Position numbers and translations under genes: made by a program
Notes under the pieces: model-generated
Told to the model about the DNA's origin: nothing
The model's input: only the letters and a program-made list of their open reading frames with translations
Databases searched by the model: none
Origin: Tessaracoccus flavescens
GTDB lineage: Bacteria > Actinomycetota > Actinomycetes > Propionibacteriales > Propionibacteriaceae
Length of the DNA stretch: 8,066 nt
Direction of reading: 5' to 3'
NCBI GenBank assembly: GCA_020741375.1
Contig: DYZF01000063.1
Span: 1-8,066 of the forward strand
Part shown: positions 1-6,934 of the stretch, in pieces
How the letters are laid out: every line of letters begins with the position of its first letter
How positions within the stretch are numbered: position 1 is the first letter of the stretch

Positions 1-249
1 GCCATCTTGCAGGCCACGGGGGCCACCCTCGTGCAGGTGGGCGGATGCTGCGGGCTCGCCGGCAACTTCGGCGTCGAGCGCGGCCACCACGACGTGAGCG
101 TCAAGGTGTTCGAACACGATCTGGGCCCCGCGATCGAGGCGCACCCCGATGCGATCGTCCTGGCCGACGGGTTCAGCTGTCAGACGCAGCTGCAGTCGCT
201 GGCCGGGCGCGCCTCGATGTCGTTGGCGGAGTTACTCGCCACACACTGA
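1..249 (+). CDS. Fe-S/FAD-binding oxidoreductase, C-terminal fragment (YdiJ / glycolate-oxidase type)
   Basis: Only the last 82 residues are in the window; the frame is open from base 1 and stops with TGA at 247-249. The fragment carries GGCCGLAGNFG (Cys16-Cys17 of the fragment), the double-cysteine CCG motif of the cysteine-rich domain (PF02754) found in GlcF, LutA/LldE and heterodisulfide reductase subunits. About 40 residues later comes ADGFSCQTQ (Cys60), which resembles the end of the large fused FAD-oxidase/4Fe-4S proteins of the YdiJ family. Those proteins oxidise D-2-hydroxyacids such as lactate, glycolate or 2-hydroxyglutarate and pass electrons to the respiratory chain. The family call rests on these motifs and the C-terminal position; the substrate cannot be told from this piece. 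A stand-alone GlcF-like subunit is the main alternative. The protein ends normally a few helices after the last cysteine, so there is no sign of truncation at the 3' end. Confidence 0.72.
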   Translation, partial: AILQATGATLVQVGGCCGLAGNFGVERGHHDVSVKVFEHDLGPAIEAHPDAIVLADGFSCQTQLQSLAGRASMSLAELLATH

Positions 250-257
250 AAATTCGC

Positions 258-289
258 TGCAACCATCTCGCCACCCCCGTGCGTAGTAG
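258..289 (+). promoter_or_regulatory. Putative ECF-type promoter of the sigma factor operon
   Basis: The gap between the oxidase stop and the sigma gene contains TGCAACC (258-264; core AACC 261-264), then 17 bases, then CGTAGT (282-287). This matches the AAC-N16/17-CGT layout typical of promoters read by ECF sigma factors. It lies about 35 bp upstream of the sigma start, the usual place for an autoregulated ECF promoter. That this sigma factor itself reads the site is inference. No sigma-A style -10/-35 pair and no terminator hairpin for the oxidase gene stands out in the 73-bp gap. Confidence 0.5.
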
Positions 290-310
290 AGGCAACAACA
301 GCCGAACAGG

Positions 311-317
311 AAGGAGG
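311..317 (+). promoter_or_regulatory. Strong Shine-Dalgarno site of the sigma factor gene
   Basis: AAGGAGG lies 5 nt upstream of the ATG at 323. It is a near-perfect anti-16S match at good spacing, and it fixes the start of the sigma factor gene. Confidence 0.85.
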
Positions 318-322
318 ACGCG

Positions 323-808
323 ATGAATGAGGAGCAGTTCGACCGCTTCTACGCCACGTCGTTCTCACCACTGGTCGGGCAGATCTACGTGATGTGCGGA
401 AGCATGGCCGAGGCTCAGGACTGCGTCCAAGAGGCGTTCATCCGGGCATGGGATCATCGGGCGAAACTCGATCCGACGAACTCCCACGGCTGGGTGCGCA
501 CCGTCGCCTACCGGCTCGCGGTCAGCCGGTGGCGCAAGGCCGTGCGAGCCTTCCGCCAGCCAGACCGCGCGCTCGAGCCGGTCAAGGATCTGGAGCCCGA
601 CCCCACCAACCTCGCGATCGCCTCAGCGCTGGAGCAATTGCCCATGCAGCAGCGACGCGCCATCGTCTTGCACCATCTCGCCGACCTGACCGTCAATCAG
701 GTTGCCGCGGAGATGGGTGCCCCTTCCGGGACCGTGAAGTCCTGGCTCGTCCGCGGGCGCGAGACCCTCGCCCGCCTCTTATCTGATTTGGAGGCGCATC
801 ATGCCTGA
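323..808 (+). CDS. ECF RNA polymerase sigma factor, SigE family
   Basis: A 161-residue sigma-70 family protein of the extracytoplasmic-function type, which directs RNA polymerase to a small stress or envelope regulon. Region 2 spans about residues 6-75 and contains the DCVQEAFIRAWD helix (33-44, core-RNAP binding and -10 recognition) and the aromatic-rich WVRTVAYRLAVSRWR stretch (57-71). Region 4 spans about 100-153, with EQLPMQQRRAIVL at 104-115 and the helix-turn-helix VNQVAAEMGAPSGTVKSWLVRG (124-145) that reads the -35 element. The length and the absence of extra C-terminal domains fit the short actinobacterial SigE-family group (TIGR02983 type). The start is set by a strong Shine-Dalgarno at 311-317. 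The gene overlaps the next one by 8 nt, so the two are co-translated. A matching ECF promoter motif upstream suggests self-activation. The family call is secure; the regulon is unknown. Confidence 0.93.
   Translation: MNEEQFDRFYATSFSPLVGQIYVMCGSMAEAQDCVQEAFIRAWDHRAKLDPTNSHGWVRTVAYRLAVSRWRKAVRAFRQPDRALEPVKDLEPDPTNLAIASALEQLPMQQRRAIVLHHLADLTVNQVAAEMGAPSGTVKSWLVRGRETLARLLSDLEAHHA
790..794 (+). promoter_or_regulatory. Shine-Dalgarno of the sigma-partner gene, inside the sigma factor 3' end
   Basis: GGAGG sits 6 nt before the ATG at 801 and lies within the last codons of the sigma factor. With the 8-nt gene overlap, it supports both the chosen start and translational coupling. Confidence 0.75.
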
Positions 809-1664
809 GCACATTCCCCCACTAGACCGCCTCGCGGGCGAGGCACAGTCGGCCCGAGGGCTCTCCGCGGCCGAAGTTCGCCGTCGCGGTGATCGACGGC
901 GCACCACCCGACGGGTGACGGCCGGGTTGGCCACGGCTGCCGTGGTCGCGGCCGCTGGGTTCGGCATCTGGCAGAGCCCGCTCCTCGACAACGCTCGGGA
1001 GCCGCAATGGGCCACCACCGTCAGCCCGACACCGACGACCTCAGCCACCGAGAAGCCGACAACGACGCCGTCGCAGACTCCCACGCACACACCGTCGCCC
1101 AGCCCGACCAGCGAGGCGGCAGCCGACGCCCCCACCTGGGACAACGTGCCCGGGCTCGACATCATGTACCCCTACGACACGTCGCTCGCCACCGTCAGCG
1201 GCGAATGGGAAGGCATGGGCCAGGCCGCCAAGGGTCTCTGCGATCCGGGCGAGTGGGGCAACCCCACCACCACTCTCGTGCGTGAGTTCGAAGCCATCGA
1301 CGGTCCGGTCTCGTACGCCATCGTGCTCGGCTACGCGGATGAGCAGGCCGCTGCCGACGGGTACCAGCTGATCGAGGACGCGGCGCGCACCTGCCCGACG
1401 GCGCAGGATCCACCGCACTACGTCCCCGCCGACGCCACCACCGATTGGAGCGCGTACATCTCGTCGGTGCATCCGGCGGAGAACCCCGATGAGCGGATGT
1501 TCAACGACACGCACCTCATCAAGGCCGGCAACCGGGTGCTGTGGCGGGTCAACACCTACCTGGGCCAGGACCAGAACTGCTCGGTGATCCCGGACGACGT
1601 CGCGGGCCTGTGTTCCTACCTTTTGTCGGCGAATGCCGCGACCGACAAGCTGATCGGACGGTAA
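801..1664 (+). CDS. Single-pass membrane protein partnered with the ECF sigma factor (putative atypical anti-sigma/sensor)
   Basis: A 287-residue protein. Residues 1-38 form a short, Arg-rich cytoplasmic segment (RRRGDRRRTTRR, 27-38). One transmembrane helix follows at about 39-57, giving an N-in/C-out topology by the positive-inside rule. Residues about 71-108 are a low-complexity Pro/Thr/Ser linker (repeated TPT, TPS and SPT units) of the cell-wall-spanning kind. The rest, about 110-287, is an extracellular domain with exactly four cysteines (147, 198, 260, 271), enough for two disulfides. The start overlaps the sigma stop by 8 nt and has its own Shine-Dalgarno. Position and topology suggest a regulator or sensor for the sigma factor. 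However, the cytoplasmic part lacks the HxxxCxxC zinc anti-sigma motif and is too short for a classical anti-sigma domain, so that role is inference. The outer domain resembles in style the sensor domains of mycobacterial PknH-type proteins, but I cannot assign it. The stop codon abuts that of the convergent neighbour. Confidence 0.8.
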   Translation: MPEHIPPLDRLAGEAQSARGLSAAEVRRRGDRRRTTRRVTAGLATAAVVAAAGFGIWQSPLLDNAREPQWATTVSPTPTTSATEKPTTTPSQTPTHTPSPSPTSEAAADAPTWDNVPGLDIMYPYDTSLATVSGEWEGMGQAAKGLCDPGEWGNPTTTLVREFEAIDGPVSYAIVLGYADEQAAADGYQLIEDAARTCPTAQDPPHYVPADATTDWSAYISSVHPAENPDERMFNDTHLIKAGNRVLWRVNTYLGQDQNCSVIPDDVAGLCSYLLSANAATDKLIGR

Positions 1665-1670
1665 TTACCG
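1659..1670. repeat. 12-bp perfect palindrome centred on two abutting stop codons
   Basis: CGGTAATTACCG is its own reverse complement. Its centre lies exactly between TAA of the plus-strand gene (1662-1664) and the TAA of the minus-strand gene (read as TTA at 1665-1667). As a result both proteins end in CGG-TAA (Arg-stop). As RNA it gives only a 4-bp stem with an AATT loop and no U-tract, so it is too weak for a standard terminator on its own. Confidence 0.8.
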
Positions 1671-2198
1671 CGGAGGGCGACGCTTCTCGGAGAAGGCGCT
1701 GGCGATGATGGCCTTGATCGATTTGCCGGTCGGGTCCAGCGCCACCGCCTTCTCCCCTTCGGCGACGATGCTGACCAACGCCACGAGGTAGGCGACGCCG
1801 ACGAGCCCCAGCAGGACCGTGCCGAAGCTGTCGCCGAACGCGTCGCCGAACAAGTGCATCAGCGGCGACTTAAACGTCGTCGCGATGTCGCTGTCAGGGA
1901 AGGTCAACGCCAGCAGGAACCAGAGCCCGTAGTAGACGAACGACGAGATGGAGCTCACCCGCCCCAGCCAGTGCCGCCACTGCCGGTGCCGGTACACCCA
2001 CGCCAGGCCCGCGAGGATCACCTGCAGAGCAGCGACGGAGCCAACCCCGACGATGATCCACAGGGTCCACACGATGCCCTTGTCCATGAACGCCCAGCGG
2101 ACAAACGTCAAGACCGCCGGCAAGGCGATGATGGCGATCCACAAACCGCGGTACGCCCACTCCCCCAGCGGGTCCCTCGTCAGGATCGGCTCAGTCAT
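1665..2198 (-). CDS. Four-helix membrane protein of unknown function, downstream of ettA
   Basis: A 177-residue integral membrane protein that I do not recognise as a named family. Hydrophobic segments lie at about residues 17-37, 43-68, 84-100 and 125-146. A basic loop, YRHRQWRHWLGR (69-80), between helices 2 and 3 is probably cytoplasmic. The C-terminal tail of about 30 residues is soluble and ends in a basic cluster (EKRRPPR). No catalytic motif, cysteine cluster or signal peptide is visible. The ATG at 2196-2198 follows the ettA stop after 3 nt, and no clear Shine-Dalgarno precedes it, so translation probably depends on re-initiation from ettA. That arrangement implies one transcript with ettA. 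Its 3' end abuts the convergent sigma operon with no spacer. Confidence 0.8.
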   Translation of the reverse strand: MTEPILTRDPLGEWAYRGLWIAIIALPAVLTFVRWAFMDKGIVWTLWIIVGVGSVAALQVILAGLAWVYRHRQWRHWLGRVSSISSFVYYGLWFLLALTFPDSDIATTFKSPLMHLFGDAFGDSFGTVLLGLVGVAYLVALVSIVAEGEKAVALDPTGKSIKAIIASAFSEKRRPPR

Positions 2199-2201
2199 GG
2201 C

Positions 2202-3881
<1,680 letters not shown>

Positions 3882-3892
3882 TGTTGGTGTTG

Positions 3893-3897
3893 CTCCT
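3893..3897 (-). promoter_or_regulatory. Shine-Dalgarno of ettA, supporting the GTG start
   Basis: On the minus strand AGGAG lies 11 nt before the GTG at 3881. The spacing is a little long, but it is the only good ribosome site near the conserved N-terminus. It argues against the longer in-frame start at 3983. Confidence 0.6.
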
Positions 3898-3909
3898 AAA
3901 TCGATTCGA

Positions 3910-3958
3910 CCGCGGGCCAGTCTATGCGGGTTATCCACGCACGACGAATCCCGCGGGC
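3910..3958. repeat. Pair of 8-bp direct repeats in the divergent intergenic region
   Basis: CCGCGGGC occurs at 3910-3917 and again at 3951-3958, 41 bp apart start to start (about four helical turns). They are flanked by GATTCG (3903-3908) and its inverted copy CGAATC (3945-3950). The pair brackets the possible ettA promoter and could be an operator. In DNA this GC-rich an 8-bp GC repeat can also be chance. Confidence 0.25.
3919..3948 (-). promoter_or_regulatory. Possible ettA promoter
   Basis: Reading the minus strand, TTCGTC (complement of 3943-3948) is followed after 18 bases by TAGACT (complement of 3919-3924). TAGACT fits the TAnnnT pattern of a vegetative -10 element. The -35 is weak. 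The site lies 22 bp before the ettA Shine-Dalgarno, a sensible place for the transcript start. Assignment is by eye only. Confidence 0.3.
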
Positions 3959-3990
3959 AGCATTCGCGCGACCTTGGCATCATGGTGCAT

Positions 3991-5328
3991 ATGGCCGCGC
4001 GTTACCCGATCCCCACGAGCCCGCCCGAGTACGGCGTGGCTCCGGCGAAGGTCAGCGCAGGGCGGCGGATCGGCGTCTACTCGCTGTTCGACGGCATCTT
4101 CATTCTGATCTCCATCGTGCTGACCTTCTGGTACGCCGGGCTGCTGCTGGTCAACGGCATCGCGTGGTCGCCGTGGATCGTCTTGTACTTCCTCGTCTTC
4201 TGGGCGATCGTCTCCTACCTCGGGCTCCCCCGCCTGCATCAACTCTTCACGCTTTTCTACGTGCCCGACTACTTCATCGGACGCTCGCGCACCGGCGACG
4301 GGCTGCTGGGCGACCCGATCAACCTGGCCCTCGATGGCTCGGAGGCCGACATCCACGCGGCGATGCAGCGGGCGGGCTGGACGCTGGCCGACGAGATCAC
4401 GCTCAGGTCCGCGTGGCGCATGATCAAATCGGCGCTGCTGCGCCGGTCCTACCCCGAGGCTCCCGTCTCCGGCCTGCACCTGTTCGGCAAGCGCCACGCC
4501 TTCGCCTATCAGCAAGAGGTGGACGGCAACCCGCACCGTCGGCACCACGTCCGGTTCTGGCCGGTGCCGCAGGGCTGGTCGCTCCCCGGCGGCGGCCACG
4601 TCGACTGGCTGGCCGCCGGCACCTACGACCGTTCCGTCGGGCTGTCGGCGTTCACGCTGCAGATCACGCACAAGATCGACGAGGACATCGATCGCGAACG
4701 CGATTACATCGTCAACACCGTCCGCTACGCCGATCCCGAGGTGGGCATCCACGTCTTCGAGGAGTTCTCCACCGCCTACCACCACCGCAACGGCGGCGGC
4801 GACAGGATCCGCACCGACGGCAACCTCCCGGTGCTGGAGGTCGACGGCGCCTCACGCCGTCACCCCACCTACGACACCCCTGAGACCCGCGAACAGCACC
4901 ACCACCTGCCGCCGCCGCAACTCGTCGTGGCGGTCGCGATGATCGTGCTGCAGGCCATCGTCTTCAGCGTGTTCTGGTGGGGCATCGGCGTCGAAGGCTC
5001 CTACGCCGACAGTCAGGACGCCGGCGCGGGCTGGGCGATCAACACCTTCGGCACGGCCATGGTGACGGTGCCCGTGCTGCTGGCCGGGCTGACGATCGCC
5101 CGCGTGCGCTGGGCGAAGATGCTGTTGATGGCGTTCATCGCCACCAACAGCGTGATCGAGCTGGCGGAGGCCTCGGCGACGGCGCGCGCGGGGGCGACGA
5201 CCGTGATCATCGCGTCGTTCTCGGTGATCGTGCTGCTGGCGCTCACCGCCGGCCCGGTGCGCGAATGGGTTGGCTTGCGGCGCGGCGGCGTCGAGGAGAA
5301 GCCGGAGCCCACCGTCAACATCACGTGA
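3991..5328 (+). CDS. Multi-pass membrane protein with an LssY C-terminal-like domain
   Basis: A 445-residue protein counted from the ATG at 3991; an ATG at 3982 would add three residues. Neither has a clear Shine-Dalgarno. Two hydrophobic segments at about residues 29-55 and 60-81 are followed by a soluble domain at about 106-264. That domain reads like the LssY C-terminal domain (PF14067): GDPINLALDGS, a following alpha/beta stretch with AGWTLADEITLRSAWR, APVSGLHLFGKRHAFAYQQ, RRHHVRFWPV, and then AAGTYDRSVGLS, ITHKIDEDIDRERDYIV. A His/Arg-rich linker leads to a C-terminal membrane part with about four segments (310-333, 348-370, 375-392, 400-421) and a short acidic tail. The biochemical role of LssY_C is unknown. 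Elsewhere it is attached to DedA or PAP2 phosphatase membrane domains, neither of which I see here. The gene is divergent from ettA and convergent with the GTPase pair, 13 bp away. Confidence 0.82.
   Translation: MAARYPIPTSPPEYGVAPAKVSAGRRIGVYSLFDGIFILISIVLTFWYAGLLLVNGIAWSPWIVLYFLVFWAIVSYLGLPRLHQLFTLFYVPDYFIGRSRTGDGLLGDPINLALDGSEADIHAAMQRAGWTLADEITLRSAWRMIKSALLRRSYPEAPVSGLHLFGKRHAFAYQQEVDGNPHRRHHVRFWPVPQGWSLPGGGHVDWLAAGTYDRSVGLSAFTLQITHKIDEDIDRERDYIVNTVRYADPEVGIHVFEEFSTAYHHRNGGGDRIRTDGNLPVLEVDGASRRHPTYDTPETREQHHHLPPPQLVVAVAMIVLQAIVFSVFWWGIGVEGSYADSQDAGAGWAINTFGTAMVTVPVLLAGLTIARVRWAKMLLMAFIATNSVIELAEASATARAGATTVIIASFSVIVLLALTAGPVREWVGLRRGGVEEKPEPTVNIT
5321..5328. repeat. 8-bp palindrome TCACGTGA at the stop codon of the LssY_C gene
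   Basis: TCACGTGA is self-complementary and its last three bases are the TGA stop. Only 13 bp (5329-5341) separate this stop from the end of the convergent GTPase gene, and no hairpin with a T-run is visible there. The palindrome alone is too short to act as a terminator. Confidence 0.45.
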
Positions 5329-5341
5329 CTGGCGACCGGCC

Positions 5342-6934
5342 TCAGCGCAGTGCGTCGACGGCGCGGCGCGCCTGGGCGTAGCGGGCCACCTCGGCACGGG
5401 CCGGCTCCAAGATCTGCTCCTCGGTCACCTGCGCCACCGAGGCGGTCAGGGCCCGCTTGGCCCGCTTGGCGGCGCCGTTCGCGGCGATCCGGATGATGAT
5501 GCCGGAGACGCCGGACAAGACGATGCCCGCCACGATGCCGCCGATCACCAGAACGGTGGGCATCGGCACTTGCAGCCCGCCCTCGGGGCCTACCGGGTAG
5601 ACCTCCACCCGGGGCAGACCGAAGTAGCTGAGCACCACGTTGAGGGTGAGCCAGAGGGCGCCCACCACCACGGCGGCGATCAGCAACCACTGCAGGCCGC
5701 GGATGATGTGCCACCACACGGGGGTGCGGTCGGTGCCGAGGTCTGTGGCCACCAGCGCCCGGTCCAAAGCGTCGGGCAGGGTGTCCTCGTTCTGGTGGAC
5801 GGCGGCGTTCACGGCCTCCTGCCACAGCGGCGGCATGCCGTCGGTCAGTTCGTTGGCCAGCGCGCGCAGCCCGGTGGCCTGCTGGGCGGACGCCGTCGCG
5901 GACCTGCCGGGCAGCGAGCTGCGGATGCCGCTCTCAACCTGAGGCTGGTCTTTCTTGCCGCCGAGCCGGAGCCGCTTGAGCGGGTCTGGCCGGAACCGGC
6001 CGATCCACTTGACCATGGGCCACCCGGTGGCCAGTTGGCCGCGGTGCTTGATGGATTGCCGGACGGCGTCGGTGATCATCGGCACGCCCGCGGCGGCTCC
6101 GAGGTGCGCGTATAGGCGGGCGACGGTGTCCTTGCCGGGCTCCGTGGTCGCGGCGTTGCCCATGGCGTCGTCCAAGGAGCGGGCCACCACATCGACGTCG
6201 GCCGAGAGCCGAGCCGCAGCTGCTCGCTTCTCGGTGGCCAGTTCGCCCAGGCGGTCGCGTAGCTTCTTGACCCCCAAGCCGGTGAGGGCGCTGGTGGCCA
6301 GCAGAGGCACGCCGTGGAGGCCGTCGTCGTCCAACAGCCGACGGATGTGGGCCAACTGCAATTCGAGCTGTTCGGGAGAGAGCCGGTCTGCCTGGTTCAG
6401 CACCACCGTGATGACGTCTCGGTGCTGCGCCAGGGGCCGCAGGTATCGCTGATGGATGGCGGCGTCGGCGTACTTCTGCGGATCCAACACCCAGATGAAC
6501 AGGTCCACCTTCTGCACCAAGCGGTCCACCTCGTCGCGGTGGGCGGTGGCGGTGGAATCGTGATCTGGCAGGTCCAGGAGGACCAGATCCGCCATGTTTG
6601 GCTGCGGCGGGGCGGCCTCGTGGCGTCGCTCCACCCCCAGCAGATCCAGCAGCGCCGGGTTGGTGGCAGAGAAGCTGGCGGCCAACGTCGACGACGTCGT
6701 GGGCCGGCGGGTCCCCTGCTCGGCAAGACGGGTGCCCGAGATCGCGTTGAACAGCGACGACTTGCCCGAACCGGTGGCACCTGCCAGCGCGGCGACGGTC
6801 TGAGTGCCCACAGCCAAGCGATCGCTGGCGTGGCTCAGCACCGTGCGGGCCTGCTGCTCGACCTCGGCCGGAACGCGGCCGGCGGTCAGATCCGTGGCGT
6901 CACGGAGCGCCGAGAGACGTTGGGTGACGCTCAT
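5342..6934 (-). CDS. Membrane-anchored dynamin/YfjP-like GTPase, second gene of the pair
   Basis: A 530-residue protein with a complete N-terminal G domain: G1/P-loop GATGSGKSS (52-60), a Thr-rich G2 region near RRPTTSST (76-83), G3 DLPDHDS (121-127), G4 NQAD (180-183, NKxD type) and G5 TSAL (214-217). A helical middle region of about 230-400 residues includes a basic patch at 313-328. Two transmembrane helices follow at about 412-436 and 460-483, then a basic amphipathic tail. G3 ends in DHD rather than the common PG, as in dynamin-like and YfjP-type GTPases. Proteins of this layout occur in actinobacteria, often as tandem pairs such as the Streptomyces DynA/DynB pair, and are thought to remodel or protect the inner face of the membrane. 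The ATG overlaps the upstream gene's stop by ATGA, with no separate strong Shine-Dalgarno, so the pair is translationally coupled. The G domain call is firm; the exact role is inferred. Confidence 0.88.
   Translation of the reverse strand: MSVTQRLSALRDATDLTAGRVPAEVEQQARTVLSHASDRLAVGTQTVAALAGATGSGKSSLFNAISGTRLAEQGTRRPTTSSTLAASFSATNPALLDLLGVERRHEAAPPQPNMADLVLLDLPDHDSTATAHRDEVDRLVQKVDLFIWVLDPQKYADAAIHQRYLRPLAQHRDVITVVLNQADRLSPEQLELQLAHIRRLLDDDGLHGVPLLATSALTGLGVKKLRDRLGELATEKRAAAARLSADVDVVARSLDDAMGNAATTEPGKDTVARLYAHLGAAAGVPMITDAVRQSIKHRGQLATGWPMVKWIGRFRPDPLKRLRLGGKKDQPQVESGIRSSLPGRSATASAQQATGLRALANELTDGMPPLWQEAVNAAVHQNEDTLPDALDRALVATDLGTDRTPVWWHIIRGLQWLLIAAVVVGALWLTLNVVLSYFGLPRVEVYPVGPEGGLQVPMPTVLVIGGIVAGIVLSGVSGIIIRIAANGAAKRAKRALTASVAQVTEEQILEPARAEVARYAQARRAVDALR

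Noticed and set aside
1065..1125. Repetitive ACGCCGTC/CCGACA-like stretch that could look like a tandem repeat
   Set aside because: It encodes the Pro/Thr/Ser linker of the sigma-partner protein. The repetition follows from low-complexity protein sequence and has no regular DNA unit.
3931..3939. DnaA-box-like TTATCCACG upstream of ettA
   Set aside because: It is a single copy one base off the consensus, with no cluster of boxes and no dnaA or dnaN nearby. It is not an origin.
5329..5341. Terminator between the LssY_C gene and the GTPase pair
   Set aside because: The 13-bp gap has no stable hairpin with a T-run on either strand.
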